64,000 nucleotides of DNA from Polytrichum commune (Eukaryota > Streptophyta > Polytrichopsida > Polytrichales > Polytrichaceae). Positions 35,501 to 47,778 of this stretch are shown piece after piece. Within the stretch, counting starts at the first letter, position 1. Each line of letters opens with the position of its first letter. Location of the stretch: the NCBI GenBank assembly GCA_950295325.1, contig OX485808.1, positions 17,320,527-17,384,526 on the forward strand, read 5' to 3'. A program made the translations under genes and the position numbers. The notes below the pieces were generated by a model, which saw only the letters and a list, made by a program, of their open reading frames with translations, was not told where the DNA came from and made no database searches.

Positions 35501-38500
35501 ACGAGCCTACTGTGTGGTCTCGGGAGCCACTGAAGATGAATGTTGGGCACGTTGACAGTAAACACTACAAACTGGGAGTCAAGGTTAGATTAACAACCTA
35601 TCTTCAGTCGAGTCAGCTTCCAAGAATTACATTTACTATTTTCTCCTACTAATTTCTTTTCACGTTACTCGAGACTTACTTTCCTTCTATTCACGGAATA
35701 TATGCATATCTTTCAGATAAAAACCGTGTGCGATCCATGCCAAGATGAGATTGACTTGGTCCAGAACCAGTCGGGCTCTGCTCTGCTTGTCAAAAGTGAC
35801 CTCAATTCGTCATCAGATTCTGAGAGTTCGGAAAGGGACACACAACCCAGCCAGCCCAGTCAGCTGGATGTTCCGGCACCTGCAAGTTCTGATCTGATGA
35901 AGGTACGATGAGCTTCTCAATAGACTCATATGACTAAGAACGGGCTAAAAAATCCCTATCAGCTCGTACCCCCTTGTACTTCCCAGAAAGCAATAGTCAG
36001 TGGTCACTCGCCGGGCGCGCCCCCCCCCCCCCCCCCCAAACAGCCCCCTCCTCCGAATTACACACCATAATTTTCCTATGGATATGATTGAACAAAAGAA
36101 GCTAGTAAGCATTCGCACATTGAATCCGCGCTTCAAAAAAATTCTATAAATTGCAAGGAGCTATATATTGGGGATTTTAATTTTGTTTCCAGTTAACTCT
36201 CCAAGATAGAAATCAGATGAGGACAATATGACCTTATTATCACTGACAATGTATAGGTACAGGCGGAAGACGCCTGTCAAGCAGGCGCAACTTCCACAGA
36301 TGAAGGTGAGTCAATCATAGGCCTAGATAAGATTCTTTTTTAATTAGAATGCATTTTCTTCTTTCTTGTGGGGAATGAATGATGATCCGCTTTTTGGTCT
36401 TGTTTCACACTCACAGTACATGGGCTACGTGAGCAGTTCCTGAAGAGATTTGTGCTTTATATCAAGCAACAGGACAAGCTCTTCCTTTCTTTATCGTTGA
36501 CCTAAGCCAATGGACCTTTATAAATGGTGTGATTTCTTTTCAGATGCAGCTGCCGCCCTCGCCGAACAGCTCAAAAATATGACTGCAACTGAAGACGCTC
36601 CAGATGCCGATAGTGGTTAATCTCACCTTATCTCTGTCTACTTGGATTCATATCCCAGGCGCTTGTGATGCTCCATCCTAACACTTTAAATCATGTCCTG
36701 TATAGAACTCGCTCTCATTTACAGCTCTCACTCGGTGGATTACAAGCCGTCTAACTCACTCACTAATACCAGGGAAGGGTTTGGTCACTGTCCATATACT
36801 GCCCCCTATTACTTCACCGACCCATGCCACTTTCCTAGACTATTATCTCAATGTACTAGAAAAATGAGAAAATTCAATGAACTCGTTATCTTTAAATTAA
36901 GTTGTGAAGATACCAGAAATATCATTTTGAAGTGTCTGACGTCGCGTCTCTATCAAATGAGATGAATGAACACACCCAAATGATAATGATAAATTCTATG
37001 TGGAGAAACTGCAGATAAAACAGAGGATGCTCAGTACGAAGCTGAAAGTCTTAGAGCCATCAGACACTACCTTCTCCATAGAGAAAATCCAAAAGTCAAG
37101 ATGTTGGAAATTTTTGAAGAGTTTCCTCAATTATCACTCGTAAGTATATATGGTACATGTAAATCAAACTCCATTGTGTATAATATTGTGCTAGCTGTTG
37201 TGGAGTATCTCCAGTACTTTGATTCCAGAAAGCATTCATGCTCTTAATTATGTGTATGTAGTTGGCTTCTTTGGGATCACGCATTTCTCTTTCCCAAGTT
37301 GCCAGATGATTATAGCATTCCACAGTTTCTTGTCGCTTCCAGTCATTACCATATTAAGAAAGATGTATGGAGAGTCCTCTGTTTCGTGTGTTATAAACAA
37401 CTGAATTACTGAAGTATTTCACTATATTTCGGTGGGTGCAGGCCCTAGTAAAAGGTAAATGTTAATCCGATGATCAGCATCTTTCTTGATCTAAAGCAAG
37501 TCTTCTTTCGTTTCTTGTAGTCTTTGTCTTTACAAACTACTTCACTGGAATACCAGATATCAGTATTACAGTCTTGTGATGCTGCTATTGGAGGCTAAGT
37601 GCTGGAATCAGTGCTAAGTTATATCTAGCCAATCTATATCTATAGGCGGTTCAAATTTCGCCACTCCATATCTGTCGGTACGAAAGTTTTCTAGTTATTA
37701 CACTTTCCAATTCAACTATACATGATCAAATTGAATTTGCACTCAGAGCTGGTGAATCGCCTTGTTGAGGACGACTTGCTGACGAAGCACAGCAATGATC
37801 TTTATCACATCAAAAGAGCACAGGTTTGAATACTACAGTTTCACTTCAGTGAATGTATATATCATTTCAGATTGTCCTTCAAAATATAGGACAAATTCTC
37901 AGAATTCTCAGAAAGAATCAACCATATCAATTTTAAGATCTCACAAAAATAGGTTTCGTCTTGTTCTATTGATTTCGGTATACTCCCCATCTTAAGGCGA
38001 AATTTACATGATTCATGATAGAAAGGGTCGCATCATCCAGGGAGAGCGTTCATGCCTACTTCCTCTGTATAACTTAGGATAAGTCTTATACAGTTATTAC
38101 TAAATGGATAGCGGATCTCTTTAGAAGTCCAGCATTATTTGTTAGTTATTGCTTGCGGAATTTAGCAGGTTTTAGACTATATGTCTAAGGTGAAGTTTAT
38201 TTTCATTGCAGTGAAAGCTTTGTTGTGATGATTCCCACCAAGTAAGACTTGTGCACAACATCTTCTATTAATGCTCGCCAAGTACTTGTCATCCATTAAC
38301 ATCCTATTTTGATGAATATCATTGACTAGAGTGGATGGAAGCAAACCTCAAAGCACGTCGAATTGAATGCTGCTGGCGACAGGGCACATGGAGTAACGAC
38401 AAGAATTCAGAAGATGGAGCATCGCCATAAAACGGTGAATCTTTTTCTTAGAAACATTGTCCCAAGAACGTGACCAGTTCTACTCAATAAAACATGATGG

Positions 38501-40637
38501 TTCAAGTCAAACCACAAAGTTTTGTTGTTTCGGCAATGCTTATTTGAGATGTTTTGTCGTTAGCTGTGAACACATAACTGAATCTTCAATTAATTGCATG
38601 TGTTGAACTTTATTTAATGTAAAACCTCATCAGATCTGTACTCTCATTTTCTCCTTTACAATTTAAGTTCCAACCTATCTACCTTATGTAAAAAATTCGT
38701 GGATAACTTTCAAACACTTGGCTATCTGCCTATCGTGACTCTGAAATTTCAATATTTAGCTTTGTAACATCCGGTCTAGCTTCATCAAGCGGTCCGCAAC
38801 TGGCGATTAGGACGTCACCTTGAGTTGCGTCTGGTCCGTTGACGTTGACGGGAATTGTTTATCTCGTTTCGTGTTATAAATGCCTCTTCAGGTCCTGTTT
38901 CACACATTGCTAAAGGATCATATATCAGCGGCCCTCCTTCGAGATGTTTTACCGGGTGTTAGCGATTACATACTTCGTCAACACATGTTACGGATGTTGC
39001 GTGAAGGCTTCATTGAAAACAAGTTGAACAACGGAAAAATCCATATCCACACAGGTCTGTTACTGACGATATCTAGGCTTAGTTTCTGGAGTTACAACCT
39101 CGAAGTAACAATTTGGACGATGCCTTTGTATGTGACGAGTCAGGCGGCTGTGAGATCACATATAGTAAAGAGCCAGTACCACGTCGAACACATCATTCAT
39201 GTGTAGAATATTCTATGGGTCGGCTATAAAGGTGTGAATCTCCTCCTTTGTACTAACTGACCTTCAAATAGATTGCAAGGTACTTCATACTCCGGAAACT
39301 GACAAGAAACTGCTAGATCTAAGAGCCTACTTCGGTGCAGACGTGCAGAGGGTGGTCAAGGTGAGATACATTGTATACACTTTGATTTAGAAAACGTTGA
39401 ACTAATGAGTGTGCCCAAGATGCAAGCTTTAGCAAGAAGTCTAGGTTAACCATTGCAGGCTTCGGTTTTTGACCACATAGAAAATGTTTCCTGGCGTGCG
39501 GTTTAGAGTTTACAGGTGCACCAGTAGGGCGCGATATGCCAGAATACAGAAAGTTCACATGTAAGTGTCCTTTGCATGACAGGATATAGAGCAGAGCAAT
39601 AAAGTGGACATGTTACAACCACCAAGCATCCCTGTGCAAGGTCAGCAGAACTCCAAGTGCTATTAAATGAAGTTAGAGTGAATTTTTTAAGCGGACTAAT
39701 AGTCTACCTACTTTGGAATTGAGTGTGGTCATGAGTATGTAGAGTGATTTTCATAGAGTGGCGGTAGACACTAATTAATTTGTGGTCATAATGTGATGAA
39801 GAAGTCCCACACACTGAGCTCCCCAAGACCTGCGAGGAATCAACTCATGGAATGGTGAAAGATTCTGGTTCTGAGGTCACGCGACAAGAGGTGGTCGGAC
39901 CGGAGAACTCTACTGGGAATTTATGCAAACATATTGAAGATGTAAGCCTTAAGGAAATATCTTTAGCATTTCCCACAAAGGACCTCTCTAACGTAGTAAT
40001 CCACCACGGGGAGTTGTCGTTGATAATTGTCAACTTTCGAATTCCTAACTTCATATATATGTGTACTAATGCTTACCCTTGTAGATGATTTCGTAAACTC
40101 ATTCATTCATCTGAATATTTCTTCTGCTACTTGACCAGCAGGTACAGCACCAGCCGCACACCTCATCCACACTAGTTCCGACAGCAGTGCAAGGGGAAGC
40201 CACTGAGAAATTACCAAGGGCACTCGACAACTCCCAGTTCACACCCACAATTGTGAATAGTGTGGGCAACCATATCATCATGGACAGCTTCGGACAGCAC
40301 CAGGGACTTCCCCGGCGCCTTAAAGCAAGCAAGGTACAATCATACAAACATATATGCTACTCGATGAACAACCTGCCGCTAAGAACACAATAAGAAAGTG
40401 TCTACATCCCAGCTTCTAGCAGCTCACATCCACTCCTCTCAATTTCCAAAATCCTTCATAGAATCAATGTTCTTGAGAGAGCTTGCTTGAGTTTCAGACG
40501 TCCCTGGTGGTATATTGTGTTTGAATACCCATGCTCTTCTGCAACAACTTTCCTGTGGTGGGTGAATACTTCTTCCACAGGTGGATCACCCAATATATCA
40601 TGATCTGCCACCCCTTAAACGACTCCGACCAGAATGA
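32522..40637 (+). CDS. ASY1: ASY1/HOP1-type meiotic HORMA-domain protein, 21 exons
   Basis: Exons: 32522-32599, 33195-33291, 33838-33906, 34351-34443, 34708-34834, 34978-35047, 35187-35228, 35458-35583, 35717-35902, 36257-36305, 36544-36615, 37015-37139, 37442-37454 (13 nt), 37747-37823, 38330-38434, 38892-39054, 39272-39360, 39583-39640, 39802-39941, 40139-40333 and 40581-40637. All have GT donors and AG acceptors, and phases agree: 676 residues (Arabidopsis ASY1 is 596). HORMA landmarks: [59 protein letters not shown] and CDPCQDE. A SWIRM-like/winged-helix part follows (about 340-408 and 444-527: [35 protein letters not shown]). ASY1 coats meiotic chromosome axes and promotes inter-homologue recombination and synapsis. 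Middle exons 15 and 18-19 are the least certain. Confidence 0.93.
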
Positions 40638-42758
40638 CTTGAGCACGCTCCGCCATGGCGGCAAAGAGGATTCGAGGAAGAGTATGCAGCGCGTATCACC
40701 TCTGCAATCTGGAACTATTTCTTGAAATTTACTTTACTTGAAGTAGATTATTTCGGTTGTTCTCCTCCTGAACTAATTTTCATAGAGAGCCCATAGGATG
40801 TGCCAACCAACCTTTAGGTGGTTGCTAATAAAAAATGGCAGTTTCGTAGAGGTTTACGTACAGTTGTCCAGTGGACTTTGAAATCTCCTTGCGCACTGCG
40901 TCTTTTGTCTTGTGAGCTGTACTGGCTGCATGCGTTCACAGCACAAAAACTCAATGTTCGTCTTCTTTCTAAATTGAAATGCAATGTCAATTTCGACATA
41001 GGTTCACGGGACCATATCAAAGAGCACGGTTATATGAGATGTACGTTTCGAGGGCAGAAAATGGGTTCGCCCATTTCATTCCCAGGTTGCCGAAAACGAT
41101 TTGTATGTGACTGTCATGATCTGGTAACCCTGCAATACAAATTCGTCAAATACTTACAGCTTTTCCAAGGAGATGTTTGGACTTACAGCATTTTGCGTTG
41201 TTCAGACAGGTAGAAGTTCTGTCCATCTTTTCTTTGCACGTACCCTGGTCATGCCAAGCTAACTCATAGTGTCTCAGTCTTCTAAAGTTGCAAATGTTGG
41301 TATGCAATACAATTTAATGGATGCCAAAGTCTAGTTCAAACCAAAGACCGTGGCCAAAGATCACAATGCCATGACGCAGTGACACTACGATCTTTGGCTT
41401 TACATTGTGCTCATAGTGAAAAATATAGAGGTCTTGATGGCAAAATGCTATAACAATGAACATATTCTGGGCATTGTGGGCAACAATGACGAAGACCATA
41501 ACCAAGAATGCAACTTGAAAACTTGACCAGAAAGTCGTGGCAAAAGTTTTTAAATTATGATTTTATGGCCAAAACATATGACCAACTATAATTACAAGAA
41601 TTGTGCTAGTGCATTGTTCATGGTATTTAGTGTCACCTACACTATTGGGCAAGTGGACACTAACTACCATAAACAATGTAGCTACCGTTCTTGGAGAGAG
41701 GGAATCATTGCATGTGAGTATAATACCTCTTATCCGTCCAACATAGAAACTTGATCCTATGCTAGCGGTTTGTGGTCGATCAATCTCCAATGATTTGGAC
41801 TAGACTAATTCAGGGTCTTTAAGTTGATTTCAATGTCCTGGGGTGGATTCTTCATAGCATGTATGAACTACAATGGGTGTAAGTAGGGGTATTCTTTGAG
41901 GCATTAGCGCACATAGTTTAGATAAGAGAGAGATTATATTGTTTCTCTAAAATGCGTACATTTAAAAGGGCTATTAAGAATTTTGAAGCAAAGGTAGATG
42001 TACAAAAGGGGGTTGTAAGGTTTTGAGAAAATTGACAATCAGTGTGTTAGTTTCTTTCAATCATGTTTTCATCTACTGTTGTCATGTGGCGATAGTGCTC
42101 AATCACTACCTTGTCCATTCTTGTTAGGGTTTGCATTTGGAATTAGGTTTTTGCAAAGTGGAGGCTCTTGGAGTGAGTTTTGCTCTTAGCTATCAATGTG
42201 GTCTTGTGAGTCGTGACTTGTCTTTGTTTGTTTGAAGCAATTGAAGAGTTACATGCTATGGATGGGAAAATTTCAATGACATTCTCATTGGAAAGTGAAA
42301 GTGGATTTTATATGTAATGAAGACCTCTTTGATTCATGATTTATATATTTTATATGTAGAGCACTAGGCATGTATCACATTATACTAACCATCTTAGTAT
42401 AAATACATAAGTTCATTTAAAGCCTACCGTCAGTACATTTACATTTATTTTGCTCTATAAACTTCTCATTATATATAGAGGGAGTTTTATATGATATTGA
42501 CCCGTGCACGTTATTTACATTTCCAATGAAGAATCTACCCTAGGGTTTTGATGTCATAGGCATTAAAATAAAACCCTGGGCTGCATACTACTTCAAGGCT
42601 TTTATGTTGGATGAATGAGAGGTATGCGATAATTGAACCCTCTCTCCCCACTTCTTGTTCTCCCAATAAAAGGTGAGCACACCTCCATGTGGATGTGGAA
42701 ACATATTTTCCGGTCAGATGTAGTTCTTGCTACAATGAACGAGGAGAATTGACCACTA
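40638..42758. other. ASY1 3' flank and intergenic DNA
   Basis: An open frame at 40818-41213 begins at GTG and has no recognised domain; it is more likely 3' flank. 41611-41678 is a small fold-back ('CATTGTTCATGGTATTTAG' pairing with 'GACACTAACTACCATAAACA'), a short MITE-like relative of ends seen near 61755 and 62078. Confidence 0.45.
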
Positions 42759-43061
42759 CACTAAATAGGATATTTAGTGTTTGATACACTAAATACAAAC
42801 ACACACACTATTTATCAATAACCCTATGAAAGTGAGTAACATTAAATGTAAACTCAAACACTAAATGTCAACTATGGTAATATGTGGAAGTTACATGTTT
42901 GAATTTAGTGTTAGTAAAGATATGAAAAAAAAAACATTGATAAAGAGAGAATTCCAACATATCTTCTAACACTCATTGTCAAAAAATTGGAAATTAGTGT
43001 TGAGTAGGGTAGGGTGGTAACAACATTAAATATAATCAAACTCTAAATATCCTATTTAGTG
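42759..43061. mobile_element. TA-flanked MITE, CACTAAATAT family (303 bp)
   Basis: CACTAAATAGGATATTTAGTG on the left, inverted as CACTAAATAGGATATTTAG from the right; TA on both sides. Its interior ('AACCCTATGAAAGT', 'AGTAACATTAAATGTAAACTC', 'ATGGTAATATGTG') is shared with the copy at 59573-59851. It lies about 290 bp left of the giant hAT. Confidence 0.85.
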
Positions 43062-43339
43062 TAATTACAAATGAATCAGTTGAATTTAAGAAAAAGTGGT
43101 TGAAGTTCAAGACTTCAAAAGAATTACCGATCATTGTAGAGGAATTTACAAAATATACCTCAAATGAATAAAGGAAAACCACAAGATGTCAACACTTAAC
43201 CAGTTGGACTTGGAAACACTACTAGGATCTCAACCGATTATGTCCAAAATTCTCCATGGACATTAGAGTTATTCATAAAGTAAAGCATATGAAACCTTGC
43301 AAACCTTGCTTAATCCCATTGCAAACCTTGAATTTATGA

Positions 43340-43347
43340 GAATTAAC
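43340..43347. repeat. Target-site duplication, left copy
   Basis: GAATTAAC, identical to the right copy. 8 bp is the hAT standard. Confidence 0.93.
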
Positions 43348-43460
43348 CAGGGTTGTCTATTGTGTCGTAACGGAGGGTAATCCCGACATAATGTCGTGCC
43401 GTCACGACACGTATCCGTCACGACATTATGCCGGATGCTGTCTTTATCCTGACGGACTTG
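43348..43460. repeat. Left terminal and subterminal repeats of the hAT element
   Basis: The TIR CAGGGTTGTCTAT is followed by several copies of GTCGTGACGG / CCGTCACGAC and near variants (TGTCGTAACGG, GTCGTGCCGTCACGACAC, CCGTCACGACATT). Clustered short motifs next to the ends are typical hAT transposase-binding regions; binding is inferred. Confidence 0.75.
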
Positions 43461-43579
43461 AATTTTACCGATTTTTTTGTGTAATTACATTAACCCATTT
43501 CTGACACGTAGGATTTACAATGTCCACGTGTGATGACATGTCAGCAAAGTAAAGGTGAAGTGGGGAAAAATTTACTAGA

Positions 43580-44333
43580 GCCCGTCCGCCCCCCCGTCCG
43601 CCTCCGTTCCCAACCCCCGTTCGCCCCCGTTCCCCCCCGTCCGCTCCCGTTCACAATCCCCGTTCGCCACCGTTCCCCCCCGTCCGCTCCCGTTCCCAAC
43701 CCCGTCCACTCCCCCGTCCGCCCCCCCCCCCCTCCCCCGTCCGCCCCCCCCCCCCCGTCCGTCCGCTCCCCCGTCCGCTCCCCCGTCCGCTCCCCCGTCC
43801 GCCCCCCCCCCGTCCGTCCGCTCCCCCGTCCGCCCCCCCCCCCGTCCGTCCGCTCCCCCGTCCGCTCCCCCGTCCGCCCCCCCCCCTCCCCCGTCCGCCC
43901 CCCCCCGTCCGTCCGCTCCCCCGTCCGCCCCCCCCCCCCTCCGTCCGCTTCCCCGTCCGCCCCCTCCCCCTCTCCCGTCCGCCCCCCCGTCCGCTCCCCC
44001 CCCGTCCGTCCGCTCCCCCGTCCGCTCCCCCCCGTCCGTCCGCTCGTCCGTCCGCTCCCCCCCCGTCCGTCCGCTCCCCCCCGTCCGTCCGCTCGTCCGT
44101 CCGCTCCCCCGTCCGCTCCCCCCCGTCCGCTCGTCCGTCCGCTCCCCCGTCCGCTCCCCCCCGTCCGCTCCCCCCCCCCCGTCCGTCCGCTCCCTCGTCC
44201 GCTCCCCCGTCCGCTCCCCCCCGTCCGCTCCCCCCCGTCCGCTCCCCCCCCCGTCCGTCCGCTCCCTCGTCCGCTCCCCCGTCCGCTCCCCCCCCCCCCC
44301 CCCCCCCCCCCCTTCCGTCCGCTCCCCCGTCCG
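43580..44333. repeat. CCGTCCGC-rich GC array, left, upstream of the transposase
   Basis: About 750 bp made almost only of C(4-12)GTCCG(T/C)CCGCTCC units with variable C runs. It starts about 230 bp inside the left end and stops about 10 bp before a TATA box. Both long open frames across it (Pro/Arg/Ser-rich on plus, Gly/Ala/Asp/Arg-rich on minus) are repeat artefacts. Confidence 0.95.
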
Positions 44334-44343
44334 ATTCGAATAC

Positions 44344-44350
44344 TATAAAT
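44344..44350 (+). promoter_or_regulatory. TATA box of the hAT transposase gene
   Basis: TATAAAT lies right after the GC array. The transposase ATG is 230 bp downstream, with a likely 5' UTR intron acceptor (TTGTATTTGCAG, ending 44565) between them. Confidence 0.65.
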
Positions 44351-44580
44351 TGAGGGTTCAAGGTGCCATTTTTGCCTCCACTGACATAGTGTGTCTCAAG
44401 TCTTTTGATTCTCCTTTGAGGAGTGAGGATTGAATGCGTGAGACCCGAATGCAGAGGATACTTTGTCCAATCTAGTGACTGTGAATTAGGGTTGCCCTTG
44501 TGGCACTCTTGAACAGGACCTAGTATGCGATCAAAGTTACTTGCTCTAACTTGTTTGTATTTGCAGGTTTTGTTGAAGTC

Positions 44581-47106
44581 ATGCCACGCCGAAATGATGC
44601 ATGGGATCATTGGTACGAGGATAAGGGGATGGTTCCCGGTAAATCACAAAGGCAGGTTAAATGTAGGTTTTGCCCGTTCGTCATATCTTACCGAGGAAAT
44701 AGAATGTTGGCCCACCTTGGTTATAGACCTCCTGTAGGGGGTGCTTGTGATGTTTCCACATGTAGGATGGTACCCCCGCATATTAGGGTCTTGTTTGAAC
44801 ATTGCGGAGGCATTGTGCCCTTACATGTAGGCATTGTAAATGAGGACTCTCCGGTGCCAGATATTGTACCTCTGGAGCCTATTATAGCAGACTCCGTAAT
44901 TAGTGAAACAGAGCCTTTGCTTATGTCCCAATCCACTCAACATTCTGATGTTGTGATATATGGCACACCTCCTCGTGAACTACGTCAACTCAACATAACG
45001 GAGGGGTTCAATGTGTCAACAAAACAACTCCTTGATAGAGCATGGGCAACGGTTTTTTATGAAGCTAACATTCTTTTCAACATTGTGAGACATCCTGCAT
45101 TTGTTCATGCTGTGCGTGAAACTGCCCGTCATCGAATGCCAGCCTACACACCACCATCGTACAATGCCATCCGTACGAAGTTGTTAACTGATAAAAAGGT
45201 TGACCTAGATAAGCAAGTGAAGGAGAAGATGGGGAATTCCGTTGAAAAATACGGTGTTACAATATGTTGTGATGGATGGGACAACGTGCAAAACCGACCT
45301 CTCCTAAACGTTCTCCAATGCGGCACAAAGGGAGACGTTTTCTTGGGTACCATTGATACCACAGGAAATCACAAGGATCATGTATACGTTGCTGTTCAAA
45401 TTCAACCATTTGTGGAAAAGGTTGGTCGACATAATGTGGTCCAGATTTGCATCGACAATGCCCCAGTTATGGCCTCCGCTGCTCGCGACTTGATTCAAGC
45501 AAATCCCGATCTATATTTTCAAGGATGTGCTGCGCATTGCCTAGATCTCCTCTTAGAAGATTGGGGGAAGGAGGAATGGGTGAAAAAGTTGGTAAAAAAG
45601 GCGCGCCATATTTGTGTTTTTATCAAAAACCATCATGCTTCTCAAGCTATATTCCGGAGGTTGTCACCAAATCTCTCACTCCGCCTACCTGTAGAGACCC
45701 GTTTTGCAACGAACTTCATCATGATAGATCGTCTTCTTCAAGTACGCAATGCTTTGGAAAGAATGGTGGTTGATGAGGATTGGCCTACTCTAATGCGTGA
45801 TATGAGGAGGAGATCTCGCACCTCTTACATGAAGGGCTCTGCTGTGCGAAGCTTTATACGTTCTGATGGATTCTGGAACACGTGCGAAAATTTCTTGTAT
45901 ATGGTGATCCCGGTTGTTAAAGCTCTTCGTGTATTTGATGGCAAGGCGCCTGCAATGGGAATGGCTTGGAGGGTCATGCATGATTTACAAACCCATATTT
46001 GTGGATTCAGTAAACCTCCATTTCGCTTAAGCCCTGAGCTTGCTGCAAATGCTATGCTAACGTTTCAAAATAGATGGAGGTTGATGTTGAATGATCTACA
46101 TTGGGCTGGAGCGATGTTAAATCCGCTTCTACGTGGTTGGGCCCCACTCCATGAGGATGAGAATTCGAGGACAATCCTAAATCGAGTTCTTCGCAGGCTT
46201 GCTCAAGATGAGGACACTTATGTCCAAATCCTCCACCAGTACCAAGATTTCCTTGAAAATCGAGGGCCTTTTGCTGATTCTACTGACCCGAGCGTGCATG
46301 CCGCACCTCTCCATGAATGGTGGGATGCAATGGGAGGTGGAGCTAAAGCCCTCCAAACAATAGCAAGACGTATCCTTGCACAAGTATGTTCCGCATCCGC
46401 ATGTGAACGCAATTGGAGCATGTACTCATATGTTCACAACAAGAGTCGCAATCGCTTGAAGCATAGTCGTGCCGAGGACCTCGTCTACATATATACCAAT
46501 AGTAGGCTCATTCGACATCGGAGGGGCCCAAGACCTGCACAATGGTACGAATTGAATGAGGTCCATTCTGACGATGACCTTGACGAAGAAGATGACAACG
46601 AAGATGACGTGGATCCAAATGATAGGGCCGGAAATGATGATGACAACAATGTTGATGACATCGACTTTGATTTGGATGACCTCGATTCCGAGAATCATGA
46701 TTCAAAAGATGAGGATGGCAATGGTAGTGATGGAAACCTTGGGGTGTTTGATTTTGATGAACCGGATGTCCCCCAATATAACGACGGAATGCATGACGAT
46801 CATGAGGGATCTATTGGAGGACCGATTTTTGAAACTCTCCACACTGGACAAGGGTTTCGTCCTGCCCATAATGTTGCTATGGGGGCAAGTGAGAATGTAG
46901 GAATTGAAGTAGATTCCTTGCAACCTCGGAGCGATTCTCTTTATTTTGGTGAAGGTGACAATGTACTACCCGCAAATGAGCCAACGCACGTTCAACAGGA
47001 TCCACTTCCAGCCCGAGTACATTCTGAATCCATGGACGCCTCCCTCATATCCAACCATCGTATAGAAGATCAAACGCCCAATGTTCCTGAAATACCTACA
47101 ACTTGA
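44581..47106 (+). CDS. hAT transposase (DUF659 / hAT dimerisation type)
   Basis: 841 residues from ATG 44581 to TGA. An upstream in-frame ATG (44551) is probably in the 5' intron, because TTGCAG just precedes 44566. Domains: a BED-like zinc finger (C28, C31, H45, with a second Cys cluster to C75); a DUF659 region (about 190-350) with GVTICCDGWDN (D231/D234) and QICIDNAPVMASA (D292); the CAAHCLDLLLEDW block (315-328); and a C-terminal hAT dimerisation region with SASACERNWS (E609), NRLKHSRAEDLVYIY. All DDE candidate residues are present. After about residue 660 comes a long Asp/Glu-rich tail. The enzyme cuts and pastes hAT elements in the nucleus. The same frame stays open beyond the TGA to 47778, so the original protein may have been longer. 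Confidence 0.92.
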   Translation: MPRRNDAWDHWYEDKGMVPGKSQRQVKCRFCPFVISYRGNRMLAHLGYRPPVGGACDVSTCRMVPPHIRVLFEHCGGIVPLHVGIVNEDSPVPDIVPLEPIIADSVISETEPLLMSQSTQHSDVVIYGTPPRELRQLNITEGFNVSTKQLLDRAWATVFYEANILFNIVRHPAFVHAVRETARHRMPAYTPPSYNAIRTKLLTDKKVDLDKQVKEKMGNSVEKYGVTICCDGWDNVQNRPLLNVLQCGTKGDVFLGTIDTTGNHKDHVYVAVQIQPFVEKVGRHNVVQICIDNAPVMASAARDLIQANPDLYFQGCAAHCLDLLLEDWGKEEWVKKLVKKARHICVFIKNHHASQAIFRRLSPNLSLRLPVETRFATNFIMIDRLLQVRNALERMVVDEDWPTLMRDMRRRSRTSYMKGSAVRSFIRSDGFWNTCENFLYMVIPVVKALRVFDGKAPAMGMAWRVMHDLQTHICGFSKPPFRLSPELAANAMLTFQNRWRLMLNDLHWAGAMLNPLLRGWAPLHEDENSRTILNRVLRRLAQDEDTYVQILHQYQDFLENRGPFADSTDPSVHAAPLHEWWDAMGGGAKALQTIARRILAQVCSASACERNWSMYSYVHNKSRNRLKHSRAEDLVYIYTNSRLIRHRRGPRPAQWYELNEVHSDDDLDEEDDNEDDVDPNDRAGNDDDNNVDDIDFDLDDLDSENHDSKDEDGNGSDGNLGVFDFDEPDVPQYNDGMHDDHEGSIGGPIFETLHTGQGFRPAHNVAMGASENVGIEVDSLQPRSDSLYFGEGDNVLPANEPTHVQQDPLPARVHSESMDASLISNHRIEDQTPNVPEIPTT

Positions 47107-47778
47107 TTCCGTGCTCTTCAAAGAACTGCATCAACCTCTACGGTGCAAGTGCATGCACAAGGTCAACGTCGTCCTCTCACTCGAAGTATTGCCAATACTT
47201 CTAGATTGGGTGTTTCACGTGCAACTGCGGTGGGTGCTACTTTGGTTGCTATACACAATGTTTCAAGAAATGTTACTACAGAGGCGCCACGTCGTCAATC
47301 TGTTCGTCGACATGTTGTTGAGAACATACCAATTGCAATTCCATCCGCATCAGTTTCACTTCCACACAGTCAATCCAATGGAACAGGTGGCCTTGGAGTT
47401 GGAGGCGGAAGTACAACGGGGGATGTTTTTATAGATGGAAGTAGAGATGAAGTGCACTCAAGTCGTGGTACGGGTGGAGGGCGTCAGAGAACTACGAGAG
47501 GTGTCAAACATACTAGGAAGAGGTATCAGGGAAGATCACTTCCGTTTACTGCTGAAGACTACAATGAAGATGAGGGTAGACCACATCTAGATGAAAATGG
47601 CATACAGGATGCAGAGGGCTCCCGGCCGACCAAGAAGATAATTTTCTCACAACGTGACCGAGAGTTGCATCTTCGGAGCGCGACTCCCCAAACGGATGAT
47701 GATTGCAGCACAGACGAGTCTGAAGAGGACCCAAGATGTGTCGAAGCAAATGATCCCACAGTACGGATTCGAACGTAA
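47107..47778 (+). pseudogene. C-terminal extension of the transposase frame after an in-frame TGA
   Basis: The transposase frame continues without frameshift for 224 codons after TGA 47104-47106. It has a coherent basic/polar composition (LTRSIANTSRLGVSRATAVG, RGVKHTRKRYQGRSLPFTAE, ending in an acidic TDESEEDPRC). The stop reads ACT-TGA-TTC. A single C-to-T change from CGA would explain it. Alternatives are a true shorter protein followed by an unrelated open frame, or readthrough. Full frame length would be 1065 residues. Confidence 0.6.

Noticed and set aside
40818-41213. 131-codon frame after ASY1
   Set aside because: Non-ATG start, no domain, lies in the 3' flank.
43530-44610. Pro/Arg/Ser-rich (+) and Gly/Ala/Asp-rich (-) long open frames
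   Set aside because: They are translations of the CCGTCCGC array in different frames; no non-repeat domain, and both strands are equally open.
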